A stretch of DNA of 64,000 bases, taken from Lycorma delicatula (lineage: Eukaryota; Arthropoda; Insecta; Hemiptera; Fulgoridae). The stretch covers positions 73,743,689 through 73,807,688 of the forward strand of contig NC_134455.1 in NCBI RefSeq assembly GCF_047948215.1. The letters run 5' to 3'. A program made the translations under genes and the position numbers. Below, in pieces: positions 21,652 through 33,629 of this stretch (the stretch's first letter is position 1; every line of letters begins with the position of its first letter). The notes beneath the pieces were generated by a model that was not told the origin of the DNA, did no database searches, and saw nothing but the letters and a program-made list of their open reading frames with translations.

Positions 21652-23477
21652 TCATTTTAATAAATGTGCGAAATGTCCTTCGTCTGTTTGACAGTTTGCC
21701 AATCGGTTGTAAAAGGATGATACTGCATTATTCAGTGATTCTCTATTGATTATTTGTGCTGATGCTCTAATTTTATTGTGTAAATTATCGACGTCTTGCG
21801 GCTTATAATGATAAACAATACTTTTTAAGCGGCCCCATAGAAAGTAATCTGATTGTGACAAGTAGGGTCATCTCACTGGCCATTCTGTTGGACCCCCACG
21901 GCCAATGCATTTAAAATTTCACGTACCTGAAGATCTAATGGATGTGGGGCACCATCTTGTTGAAACCAAATGTTTTGGAAGCTAAGGCCATCCCAACTTA
22001 GGGGAAGACACCCGCCTTGGGAAGTAGGGGAAGACACCCGCCTTGTGACGATTCCGGTCGCTACATCCCTCCCCGTTCCATCACTGTTGGGCTTTAACGG
22101 GCGTCGTCTTTTGCTGTCTTACTTTTTACATCTCACAGAAATAAGCCAGGCCTCGTTGGGATGCCACTGATGTAAATGCCTCGGTAGACATTTGCATCAG
22201 TAGATTAATGACTCAGCCTTCGCCTTCGTTGTAGACTTCTTTCGAACATCTTGACTGTCCTACTTCGTTGCCCTCTGAACTAGCTAGCCGATTTCGCGGA
22301 AGAACGAACCCCGCGCCTAGTTCTACAGTTTAATAGAGCCAGTTAGTGACTAAATGTCCCATAATTATTCGAGGCAATTTAATAAATAACATATCACTCG
22401 AAATGTTGTTCGCAACAACGAAATTTATAATTTAGTGAACTCAATTTTATAATTTATACCGATGACGTGGTTACAATTATGGACTCCAGTTTGGTCTACC
22501 AGGGAGAGGAGGACAGACCTCCTACTCTCACTCAGCTCCATCGCAGAGTCCCACGTGACATTTACTTTTCACATAAACTACCATCGTCGAGATAGCTCTA
22601 CACCTCACGGCTGCATGGATAACCATACCCTTGGCAGTCCAGTCGTCGTTCCGCCGACAGTAAACATAATAATAATAATCATCACCACACTTCTAACTAA
22701 CCGTGGCACGATCCAACACGCTTACCTCCAGCCAACCAACTGTCCAGGTGGTCCCTAGCCAACCGGAGTGCTACTCTATTAATATCTCCTCAGTCGTTCT
22801 GCTCAGTGCGAGGAGTCGGAGGAAGCGAGCCTCGGTAGTAAAAACGTTTCGAAAGCAGAGCATCATATTTCACTGCGTTTAGATCTTCATCTATAAATGG
22901 AAGCCCTATCAATCGTCCACCAACAATAATGTGCGTACATTTACTTATACTGGACACTATGTTTGTGACTAAAGAAACCAGTTGGATTAATATCAGTTCA
23001 ATATCGACAATTATGGCAATTTACATCGTCATTTAAAAAAAGAAAAGTGGCCTCATCACTAAAAACTGTCTTGTTTAATAAATTAGGATCTGCACAAATA
23101 TTGTTCATCATAATTTTGCGGAACTCAAGTCTTCGATCGTAGTCATCTCTAAGTTCTTGCACCAAATCGGTTTTAAAGGGTTTGAAATTTTCACTTTTTA
23201 AAGTTCGACTCGCTGAACTTCGCCTAATGTTATGCTCTCGTGCTGCTCTTCAAGTCGGCGAATGAGGATTCTCAATAAATTCTTCCATAATCTCTAATGA
23301 TTCATTATTGTTTGTTGCAGATTTAGGCCACCCTGGTATTCCCCTATTATTAGTGCTTCCAGTTTCTTCAAATCGTTTGATGGTTATTGACAATGTACCT
23401 TTTGAAATAGGATTACCATTATTAAACGATCCACGAACATCGTTATATGTACGACTTGTATCACCAAAGCCCCTCAT
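21652..23477 (-). pseudogene. DDE transposase pseudogene (mariner-related, DUF4817 type), split by LINE 3' end
   Basis: Minus-strand reading: an N-terminal helix-turn-helix region (NNGNPISKGTLSITIKRF, typical of the DUF4817 head), then RRSSASRTLKSENFKPFK, VFSDEATFLF (first catalytic Asp), HNCRY-TDINP (TGA where the family has Trp) and GGRLIG-like remnants. After an ~860-bp interruption (22003-22860) it resumes with WFQQDGAP (second catalytic Asp), GGPTEWPVR and SQSDYFLWGRLKSIVY (third acidic position), and a C-terminus HFAHLLK at 21652. One frame covers 23477 to about 22890 with only a few in-frame TGA/TAA codons. The known role of such enzymes is cut-and-paste transposition; this copy is dead. 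Confidence 0.8.
22003..22860 (-). mobile_element. R1-like family A LINE, 3'-UTR-only insertion
   Basis: On the minus strand the 3' end reads GGGTGTCTTCCCCTA, the same end as the R1-like copies at 28205 and 48165. The segment aligns with 28205-29060 throughout (CCTCGTTGGGATGCCAC, CCGATTTCGCGGAAG, CACCTCACGGCTGCATGG on plus). It contains only 3' UTR, so it is severely 5'-truncated. A 20-base stretch around GGGGAAGACACCCGCCTT is duplicated at its end. It sits inside the transposase pseudogene and is therefore younger. Confidence 0.75.
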
Positions 23478-23499
23478 CGTTAAAAGTATTTAATTAAAT

Positions 23500-25400
23500 T
23501 AGATTAAATTTTAATTTTAATTCATTATAATTTCTTTTTAATTTTATTATTAGAACTTGGTAAAGTTAATAATTTTCAAAATCCAAATTTTATCCCGCTC
23601 TGTTGGTACAGACTTCGTACAAATGTTTTATCTATACCATTTTTCTTGTCTTAAAGAGACCTTTGAAATGATAAAATCACACAAAGGGTTTTACCATTTA
23701 AAATATTTGAGTTACAATCCCTGGGCCACCCATCAAGAAGAGGTTGAAATTCTATTTCTTGTGAATAGGTAAATTACTTGATCCATACCTTATCCTGAAA
23801 GTTACAGTATTCTACTTGAAACTGTTTTAAAGTTGTTAAGGAGTTTCCATACTTCTGACTCGCTCTGTATATTAGTATGATAAACTTACTACTGTACGGC
23901 CATTTTTTTTTCTTATTTCCTTAAGGGTTCGTAAATAACATAGTTTTATGTTACTTTAGATTTTCCTTAACCTTATAGCATAATGTACTATTTTCACCTC
24001 ATTTTTCAGTATTTTGTGTTGTTAGATTACTCTTTCATTAAGAATCACGGTAAAATTAAAAATGATATATTTTATTAATGCATTTGTTTAACTAATTCAT
24101 TTAACATTTGTAAAATTGATGTACATAACCTCTTTTCAGCGAAATAAATTATTTAAATTATTAAATCATTAAATTATTTTTAAAAACCTAACACAATGAA
24201 TTGAAATTAGAAAAATTATACAATTTATTTAACGTTTAATTAATTTTTAACGCAGGGATTTCTTTACATTTTATTTTATGGCGTGAAAAACATATAATTA
24301 CAGGAGTAATATTTTTATTAGGTGTTTTATAAAAATAAAAAAGAAATGCCTGAAATGGGAAAGGAAATGTATAAAAACGGAAGGAAGCAGTAGAGTAGAT
24401 CTATAGAAATGAACAGTAAACTGCGAATCGTTAGACAACTGTGCTTGCGCTCAGCAGTAGGGTTGGTAGGAAGTTCCGCTTGTAATGCATGAGAAAGCAA
24501 GCGATTTAATATCCATGCAGACAAGAGAATTTACTATTTTCAGGGTAATTCATCATTTTTCTGGTCGGAATAGAAACAAACAATTTCATTTAGGTCATTT
24601 ATCAGTGGACATCAGATTTGATTTATTCAACGACTCGCGTGTGCTTTGATATATCAGATGAAAACGAATTCAAGGCTCGGGTCTCCAAGTGAGTAAACAT
24701 TGTATTGTTTCAGTCGGCTTTGTGCGCTTTGCTTCCTCCCTCTCGCTAGAAAAGAGAGAGATCTCCAGTCGCTTCCTAACTCAATCTAGCATTCGAACTC
24801 TTTACTGTGATTTACCAGCACAACTTTTTCGATTTATAAAGTTTCACTTTCGTGTGGAAAAAAACACTTTACAGCACTTTTGTTTTTCAAGTTCATCTTA
24901 ACATGTACATAAATTATAAAATCTACTTTATCTTTGAAAAATGAAAAAAACAAAAATATATTTTATAAATTAAATCACGTTTTTAAATTACATGTTGTCT
25001 AATTTTATTACTTAGAGGTGAAGAAAAAAATCTTTTATCAACTGATTGAGTTAACTTATGTTAAATATAAACTAGTTAGATTTGTATAATTTATTTAATT
25101 AAATGAAGGCTATGGGTGCATTCTTTAAATTGCTAAATTAAAAAAAAAATCATTTAACGCAAATAATTTTAATTTATGCATATGATCGTTGTATGATGGA
25201 ATTTTTTGGCAGAAAAAGAAACTAATCAGTACACCAATGAACTATTATTCACTTAATACTTTTTACCAACTTTTTGAAGGAAAGTACGGTATTACTTTGG
25301 TCCACGGTGGGATTGGGGGATGAAATCAAATTTTCTTTAAGTTTTAAGGAATTAGGAGTACAAAAATATCATTCATTTAAAATGTTATGTATGTAATTTC

Positions 25401-25436
<36 letters not shown>

Positions 25437-26089
25437 TGTCTATGTATAAAATCTGTGGCTCGAAAATCTCCAAAACTACTGGATCAATTTCATTGAACTT
25501 TAGATATGCTGTAATAGTGTATCTGAACTTGTGCATGCAAAAATTTTATGAAGATTAGTTGAGTCGTTCTTCAAAAAAGCTCAATTTAAGGTCGATAACA
25601 GACAATATAACCTCAATTTGAGGTTATGGTGACTTTGTCTGGTACATTTTTCATACTCGCTTATGCAGTGAGTCGCAGTGGTCAGTGAGTTGAAACATAA
25701 TGCTTATGTGTAGGATCTTCTAGTTATATTTAATTATCTTATCAAATTACTGTTATAATAATGTAATTTACTAATACGAGTAAACAGAAAATATATTTTA
25801 ATGTTAAATAAAGAAAGATTATACCTCTTTTAGTTTTCTCATTCAATTTATGTTTTGTATATTTTCTCACAAAAAGTCAAACAAAATAATTATATAAAAA
25901 ATATTATACAAAATAAAATAACGAAAAGTCGGTCTTTTACGCAGAACTGTGCAGGAATTTCTTTTTTTAATGAATTTAGTATATATGTGCACGCGTGCAT
26001 ATAGTATTTATTTTATACTAAAGCGTTTGCAATTCATTTTGTCACCATCAGTTTCCCTAAACCTAATATCGTCTACTTTAGGCTGTGTA
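23500..26089. other. No recognised gene
   Basis: AT-rich. A GC-richer patch at 24660-24900 carries a 70-codon opening (24689-24901) with no recognised domain. A TA microsatellite lies at 25401-25432, followed at 25440-25720 by GGCTCGAAAATCTCCAAAAC and related wording similar to the opening of module X. Confidence 0.5.
25401..25432. repeat. (TA)n microsatellite
   Basis: About 16 TA units. Confidence 0.85.
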
Positions 26090-26775
26090 ATCAGCCGAGT
26101 GAGAGTTCATAAGTACCTAGGCTTAGGTACTTATAAACTGATGAAAAGTTGCTGTTTAGCAGCTACATTAGGCAAGTAGCGGCGGACGCCGTCTCAGTGA
26201 TGCACAAACTTAGGAAGATTGCTTGGAAAGACTATGGGTTGTCGGACCGTTAAATGTACATGGTGTACCGAGGTGTCTTCGAAAGTATGACCTCTTACGC
26301 GGCGCCCGATTGGACCCATAGGTTGGATATGAATAGAGCAGTTATTCAAAATTTAAGGAGTGCCCAGCGCAGAGCCTTAATTGTATGCACTGGTGTTTTT
26401 AAAAATCTCCTACATGGCTCCCGCCGTACTGGGAAAGACTCTCCCGATCGATTTAGTGGTGAAAGTTCGTGAAGCCACGTGGAAATTGCGAAGAGGCCAG
26501 GAGGCTGATGTATTTGGGATGCCGATTTTGAGCCGGCCCAGTACCGGAGCGGTTGGAAGTTCCTAAATGCGGTTGTTTTGTTCAACCGGCATTCGTAGTT
26601 TATTTAAGGGAAAGGCTCTTACCGCATTTGCCTGGGAAACTAACCCTGGAGTATGGCTGACCACCAGCCAATTATTATAGCTCCAAGCGCTCTAAAATTG
26701 TGGACAGGTACTTGCTGGCATTCAGCGACCTAGGCTTGGCAGCGAATTGCTGCCTAGACGAAATAAATTTTATTA
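26090..26775 (+). pseudogene. R1-like family B LINE, 3' fragment
   Basis: The plus strand reads SVMHKLRKIAWKDYGLSDR, then after an in-frame stop MYMVYRGVFESM, then WTHRLDMNR, AQRRALIVCTG. This order (KLRKI..DYGLS...YRGVFE....Y.APDW) is the region after the RT palm of R1-clade ORF2. Frameshifts follow. The 3' end, AGGCTTGGCAGCGAATTGCT and then GACGAAATAAATTTTATTAT, matches the 3' end of the minus-strand copy at 43225. No poly(A) is seen. Confidence 0.65.
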
Positions 26776-26779
26776 TGGA

Positions 26780-28204
26780 TGTCATATATATATATATTTT
26801 TAGTAGTTGACGGGGTTCACCTACTACGTTTTAGTAAATATATGACAAGAGGCAGCGATTGGGACACATATGCCGGTGGTGTATGGCACCGCACTTAGTC
26901 CGTTCACGCTGTTAGGTAAGCTCTAGGAGCTACTTAGGACACTGGTCGCTAAACTGTTTCGAGGATCAGTAGCCGTTTGTGGCACAAACATTCTAACTTA
27001 TGCTTTAGGGCGAAAAAGGAATGGGGTGGTGGCGGGAGAAATGCCAAGCAAACAACCGTCTACTTTATGGTTAGGTTTTTCAGATACACCTAGAACTCGA
27101 TTTGTGTACATCATGCATCTTTTTTAATAATGTACTAGTAGTACATGATATTTCCCCCATTAATAAAGAATGAAAGATCAGGCAGACTAACCCTTATTAA
27201 GTAATAAAAAAATAAAATTGTTTAAAACTTAACTTAACATGCATTTCTAAGGTAAATGCAACAGGTTTCTCTTGTACAAACTATTTCGATTTTTCTTTAT
27301 TAAAAATTTTATTTTTTGATTAAAAATATCTTTGTCAATCAATAACAGATTACAATTTTATATAAAAAAAATTGTCAATATCTTTCCAACCGAAACATTT
27401 ATTAAAACGAAATGTATAACAACAAAAACATGAAATTTTATGATAAACTAGGTTTTTGACATTTTTACCTAAAAATAAATAAATTTCTCTTCTTTGAATG
27501 GAGATGGAGTGTACTACATTCACAGAAAGAGGTACTTTTGTTATTTAAAACAATCTGTCATGTTATTATTTATGAACGTGATGCATCTACCTCCCTTTTA
27601 CGAAGTTTAAGAGCCAGCTAATCATAGTACTTTCTCTAAGAGTTATGATGTTCATGACGTTATACAGCCACTTTCTGCGGTAAACAGACCAAGTATTTGT
27701 AGGGTTGAATATCACCTACTTTACATTTTTATGTGTGTTTGGAATGATGATACGCAACAACACAACAGAGTGAGTCCATTATATTCATTGGCCTTCTTAG
27801 TAAGCCTGACATGGTATTTTGTTGTTCTTTGAAAAGCTGTCCCATATTTAGAAATTACTAATATCGATTCAGTTTGCGTATAACCAGTTTTGGTATATCT
27901 AAATGCAATTATATTGATATCGGTAATTTGATATATTCAAATGTAGATTAGTGGATTTGGAAATATCTGCATAGAAAATAAATTTAAAACAAAAAAATCA
28001 GTATATACTATTTTTAATTTGATAGTTTAATCTGGGTTAAATTATTGATTCTTGATAGTGAAATCTTAGTTTTTTTTTAGTAACAAATAAGTTACTGTTT
28101 ACTATGCAGTCGTTGGTTTTCTGTCTGTTATTATGACTTTTTGGGCAAGAAGATCAACAATAAATAATATATTTACTTTAAAGTTGTTGCTAGAAAAAAG
28201 GATG
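26780..28204. other. No recognised gene
   Basis: After a short TA tract, 26850-27070 is a GC-richer unclassified patch (GGGACACATATGCCGGTGG, GGGGTGGTGGCGGGAG). The rest is AT-rich with nothing supported. Confidence 0.45.
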
Positions 28205-30960
28205 CATCTCAACTCCGTAAGGGAAGACACCCGCCTGTGACGTTCCGGTCGCCACCACCCCCTCCCGTTCCTTGCCCTGTTGAGCTTTAACGGGAGTCAT
28301 CTATCGCCCTCTGACTTTTTACATCTTATAGTATAATAAGCCTGGCCTCGTTGGGATACCACGAATGTAAATACCTCGGTAGACATTTGCATCAGTGATT
28401 TAAAAACTCAACTTATTGCCTTCGTTGTAGGCCTCGTCCGGACATCTTGAATGTCCTACATCGTATCCCTCTGAACTAGCTAACCAAGCTCACGGAAGCG
28501 CAAACCCCGCGCCTATTTCTACTTATTATGAGCCAATTTCGTGAATGCCTCGTATTTCGAAGCAAAATAAACACAACATACCACCAAACATATTGATCAC
28601 AACAACGAAATTTAGTCCTAGTTCCCTTAGTGAACTCAACTTAAACTTTAATAAACCCCAGACTTAGGTTAAATTATGGACTCCGGTCTGGTCCTCTAGG
28701 AAGAGGCGGACAGACCGCCTAGTCCCACTCGGCTCCATCGCAGAGTCCCGCGTGACATTCACCACATTAAACCATCGTCGATATGCCGCTATACCTCACG
28801 GCTGTATGGTGTCCCATGCCCTTCGGCAGCGCAACCGCATCCCGTCGATAGTGTCGTCTGCTCATTCGAATATGCCCTCGTCAAAACGCCGCTACACCTC
28901 ACGGTTGCATGGCATCATATGGCCATCGGCAGTACAGTCGGCATTCCGCCGACAGCTTCAACAATCAAAGTCACTTCTTCTAACTAACCGTGGCTCGCTG
29001 CCAAAGCGCCTACCTTCGGCCAATCAGACTGTCCAGGCGGAACCAAGCCTTTAGTAGAGTAGTTCATACTCTACTACATCCTGTCGGCCGCTCTACGTTG
29101 GGCGAGAAATCGAAAGAAGCCAGCCACAATTGCCCAGTCCCTACGAGTCCTCCAGTTGACTCGCAGATCAAAGAAGAAGTTTACTCTCTCAAGTTCGCTA
29201 ATAACTCTGGTACGCTCAGCTTCGTACCAAGGACAGACATGCAGCACGTGGTTCACCGTGTCATCGACCCTACAGTCCGGACACAAGCCGGAGTCAACTA
29301 ACCTAAACCTAGCCAAACTATCCTTAAAAGCACCATGTCCCGAAAGAAATTGGGTAAGATGGCGATTGGGGGAACCCAGCTAACAGCTCGCAAGTCCCTA
29401 ACATCTGGAAAAATACCATGCTTGTATTGACCAGTAGAAGAATTGTTCCACCTAACTTGCCAAGAGTCAAAACCTTGGTCTTCAATTTCTCCCATACACC
29501 CTGACGTTAGAGAAGGCCTCCCTTCTTAGAAATGTACCGCTGGCTACGCTCCGTAGCCAAAATATCTAAGGGTTTTATGCCGGCAATCACAATGACTGCG
29601 CCAGGCAGGCGCAGCGTACAACATTATGGCGTCACAGACACCTTTGTAAATCCAACCCCCATTGGGATGTATGTCTCTACGTACACCGAAGAAAGCATCG
29701 ACGGCCTTCTTCGCTACAAACTGAGGTGCTCCTTGAAGAGAAGCCTCTCATCAAGGATGACATCCAGATACTTCCCAACGGTAACATAACTAATTGGAAG
29801 ACCGTCCATCACTACCCGCGGGTGACGGGTTGCTGCTAGACGGCCCTTCAAGAACTTCATAGTGGTTTTTTTCGCACTGAAAACCATCTTATGTTGAAGA
29901 CTCCACAACGTTAATACATGACATGCTTGTGTCGCTCTAAGTTCTGTCTCAGCACGCAAATTGCCCTCGACCAGCAGCAGTCCATTGTCGGAATAAGCCA
30001 CGACGATGCAACAACCACCGGGCATCCACAATCGCATGAGAGACTCGAACTCAACGACTCAAACGAGTGGACTTAGTTCACTACCCTGTAGACAACCTTT
30101 AGACAGGGTCTTCCCTACCTTCGAACTGCCGTCATGAAGTACTACAGTCCTGTCGCTGAAGTAGCTTGAGAGAGTTCTAATCACATTTAGCGTGCAACCA
30201 CGCTGCTGCAGTTGAAACAAGGCAGAGGGCCACCAAGAGTTGTTGAACGCCCCGGATATGTCCAAAAAGACACCGACTACATACTTGCACTCGCTGGCTG
30301 AAGCCAAATCCATGACCCTAAGAAGTGCGTCCTCTGTCCCCTTACCGGGGCGGAAACCATACTGGTTAGAAGTACTAACCATACATATGGTTAGACGTTA
30401 ACCTACTGTTAATGCGGAGGTACAAGACCTTCTCGAAAACCTTACTACTACAGGCAAGAGCGTCAGAGGACAGTAAGAGGAACTTACAGTGGGATCCTTG
30501 TCGCCACCTTTGAAGAGCAGTTTCAACACTCCATGTTTCCAGCACGCTGGAAAGTTCCCAGCAAAAATTAACCTATTGAAAACCCTAGTCAAAAGACCAA
30601 CAATGACAGGCAACTTGCGAATAAGGAGCTCCACCGTGATGCCATCATATGACGGACTTCCGCCTCAGTAATTTCTGAAGACATAATCTCAGAGCGAAAA
30701 CCTACAACTTCCCTTCAGACACGTCGATGATACGAGGTCTCACCAACATCGATATTATCTGGAAGTAGATTGTCCATTAGATGAGTGAAGACACGATCTT
30801 TATCTATAACAACACCATCCCGGGTCGAGAAAGCCGACAGAAGAATGTCTTTTTTCCGTTTTTGACCAAGAACTCGATAGAAAACACCCCACGGTTCCTT
30901 ACTTCCCTGCTCTTGTAGAAATGAAGGCTCTTGTAGAAAAGTATGAGTATCAATTTTAGA
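28205..30960 (-). pseudogene. R1-like family A LINE (ORF2 RT to 3' end), degraded
   Basis: On the minus strand, starting at about 30930: SFLQEQGSKEPWGVFYRVLG (linker before the RT), SSEITEAEV, LIRKLPVIVGLLTRVFNRLI, FPACWKHGVLKLLFKGGDKD, SSSYCPLTLLPVV (RT motifs 1-2), NQYGFRPGKGTEDALL, GVFLDISGAFNNSWWP (first catalytic Asp), GKTLSKGCLQGSELSPL, and VAYSDNGLLLVEG where the catalytic YADD has become YSDN. Next come the thumb (VTVGKYLDVILDERL) and a C-terminal Cys/His motif (CPDCRVDDTVNHVLHVC) at 29316-29074. The remaining ~860 bases are 3' UTR ending GGGTGTCTTCCCTTA. Frameshifts separate the pieces. R1-clade elements encode a target-priming reverse transcriptase. Confidence 0.85.
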
Positions 30961-31039
30961 AAATGTGAATTCTAGTTGTTGAGATTGGAGAGATAGTTGA
31001 TCTGAATCTGGGATAGGAAATTATATGTGTGAACAAAGC

Positions 31040-31560
31040 TAAGTCTTTAGGAGGTGTAAATGATTGTTAAGAGACTTATATTCTATTTGGTGGGATAATA
31101 GGATCACCAAAAACAATTTATCTTACCGTAGTTCAGAGTGTTATATAGTATAGAGTGGAAACTAGGGACTTGAACAAAGGAATCAAATCGAAATTACTCT
31201 CAAGACAGGTGGTTGTACACAAGAGAAATAGTTGAAGAAGTAGATTGGACAAAGTTAGGAATTAGGTTATAAGAAGAGATATACAGACGAAGAGACATTA
31301 TGTATGATGACCAGCAGAGGTTGTTGAGATAGGCTGAGTGAGTAGGTTGGATGAATCAAGGCTTCCTAAAAGGATTGTGAAAAGGGTACTCATGATAAAA
31401 AGAAAAAAGGTCACATTAATGCGGATAGAAAGGCAAAGTAAAATAGGCAATGAAAGGAAGAAATATGGCAGTGAAGAATTGAAAAGGTTGAAAGAAGTGC
31501 AAACTGAATGCGGGGAAATTACGCATGGGATACTCCTTAAATGCTATTTTCCACCGGCGT
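31040..31560 (+). pseudogene. LINE C-terminal remnant
   Basis: A plus-strand frame contains WYTREIVEEVDW, DDQQRLLR-AE-VGWMN and (31338 on) MSRLDESRLPKRIVKRV followed by a basic stretch. The order W-GH-M-RMDESRLPKR is a familiar feature near the end of insect endonuclease-RT ORFs. Stops interrupt it and the RT palm is absent. The 126-codon opening is therefore part of a dead LINE, not a host gene. Confidence 0.45.
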
Positions 31561-31639
31561 TTTGCCTACGGAAACTAAAAACCATTGTAATAATACATAA
31601 TGTATCTAATACTCAAGTATCTAATACCTACCTATTATC

Positions 31640-33320
31640 ATTATTATTTTTTTTTTTTTTTGCTGAATTTTTTTGGGCATCGACTGCTAAGGTCATTAGC
31701 CCTCATCACATTCTTTAAAATAAATTATTATCTCCATCAGGCTCGTCATATGTAAGGGTGTAAAGGGCCCTTACATTTTATTTAAAAACACAAACTTCAC
31801 AATATACATTAAGACATAAAAGACAAGGACAATCACAAACACTTACGGGGTGTAAAGGGCCCCGATATTAAAATTTGAGATAAGGTTCTCAAAACACCAT
31901 GAAATTAAAATTTCAACTTATCAATACCATTTCTTTCTTTATATATATATATATATATATATAAAACTACCGCTTAAAGTTTCTTTTATCACAGCTTTAA
32001 ACTTTCATTTTATAGACTTTTAAGAAGTCCACTGGCGTGTAAAAATGCAACTATATTTTCTTCATTTCCATTATCTAGATCAGCACTAATATTATTTTTA
32101 AGATGGAACCTCTTTCTGAGGTCCTCATATATGGTACACTCTTCTATTACATGCTTGATTGTCAGTGTTTTATTACAAACACCGCACATTGGTCTCACTT
32201 CGCCGGTTAACAAATATAAATTGGTTAATCGGGTGTGACCGATTCTAAGTCTGGTCACCGCTACTTGTTCACGGCGAGTCAACTTAAAGTCGCTTTTCCA
32301 TTTATAAGGAGAAGGTTTTACTGAGTTTAATTTTGTATTTAAACTCCTCCATTCAGCATTCCACTTGTTTTTTACTATGTTTGTTAGATGGTTTTTAACA
32401 TCTGCCACTCTTACAGGAAATGCATCCAAATCATCGCAGACTGTTGCTTTTCTGGCAGCTTCGTCTGCGATTTCATTACCTGTAATACCAGTATGCCCCG
32501 GAGTCCATACAAATAAGCATCGCTGTCCTCGTTGATTTAGAACGTATAAAAAGGACAGGATGTTTGCAATTAGGACATCCTTAATGTTCTTGTTCCGAAT
32601 TGCGACAAGTGCACTTATAGAATCGGAACATATTAACACTCTCTCTTCGTAATAGTGTTCAGTGTAGCGAAGAGCTTGCTGAATTGCAGTGAGTTCTGCC
32701 GTGTAGACACTGGCCACATCTGGCAGTCTCCAAAAGTGGGCTTCTCCATTTACATATATTGAGCATCCAACACCATGTTCGGTTTTTGAACCGTCAGTAT
32801 AAATTCTAATATGTTCTTCGTATCTACTGACGGTTGCCAAAAATCCCTGCTGGATGATCACTGCTGGTTTCTTTTTTATTTCTCCTTGAGAGAGATCCAA
32901 CCTTGTATTTACCGCTGGCAAGAGCCATGGCGGTATTTCTCTAGTAGAAATTGCCTATGTATCTGGAATGGCAATTTCGTATTTACTTCTTAATTCGTGG
33001 TACCTAATTCCGGCTGGTCTGGAATAGGTAGCACAACGTTCGTATAATGCAGCCATAGGATGGTTGTTGAAAAGTTTATTATTTATATGGGCAGGATAAG
33101 CCCATATATTTGCTGCGTATCTTAGTAAAAGAATCTCTCTTCTATAATGCAGTGGTATTATTCCGGCTTCAGACATCAGACTAGCCGCCGGACTTGTGCG
33201 GAAAGCGCCTGTTGCATATCTTATTCCGCTATTATGAACTACGTCTAACTTTTTTAAATGCGACTTTCTAGCGGATAAATATACGATACATCCGTAGTCT
33301 AGTTTAGATTGAACCAATGA
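31640..33320 (-). mobile_element. I-like LINE 3' half (thumb + RNase H + 3' UTR)
   Basis: Element boundary on the 3' side is a poly(A) tract (T-run at about 31648-31662 on plus). The 3' UTR holds GGTGTAAAGGGCCC twice and a long hairpin (31748-31775). Upstream is a single reading frame from 33317 to 32010. The 5' end is truncated within the RT thumb. A TA microsatellite (31941-31964) has expanded in the UTR. Confidence 0.75.
32010..33317 (-). pseudogene. I-like retrotransposon ORF2 C-terminus with RNase H, one in-frame stop
   Basis: The N-terminal part (33317-32958) reads VQSKLDYGCIVY...LRYAANIW, the RT thumb and connection. A single TAG (32955-32957) follows IPDT. The same frame then continues AISTREIPPWLLP and onward to a stop at 32010. 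Counting from the Met at 32921, RNase H catalytic residues are present: D43 in YTDGSK, E76 in YTAEL, D100 in ICSDS, H143 in PGHTG and D153 in NEIADEAA. A C-x2-C-x7-H-x4-C knuckle (C246, C249, H257, C262) closes the protein. RNase H removes template RNA during target-primed reverse transcription. The good preservation suggests recent activity; alone the stop and 5' truncation inactivate it. Confidence 0.85.
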
Positions 33321-33629
33321 AAACTAACCTAACCAAGAGAAAAGTTGTAATCTATAATTCATTTTGAAAAAACTATCCCCACCCACCTTTTCACTTTCCA
33401 AATGTAGTCTCTAACCAACCTCAAATTTTGAGATTAAGTTTACAAAAATATAATGAGAAAATAAAATCGTTATTATGAAAACGAATTTTAGAGCCCAAAA
33501 ACGACACCGTTAAATATGTTAATGATCTCATACAGTTAATGCTTCCCGGAAATTTTACTATCTATTCATCCATTGATACAGTAATGGATACTAAATAAGT
33601 TATCTATTACCCTACGGAAGTTTTAAAGT

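Noticed and set aside
28752..29301. Plus-strand openings of about 100 codons
   Set aside because: Antisense of the R1-like LINE 3' UTR and Cys/His region on the minus strand.
31338..31718. 126-codon opening as a host gene
   Set aside because: Its first part matches the C-terminal MRMDESRLPKR region of LINE ORFs, and the rest runs into the poly-T end of the neighbouring element.
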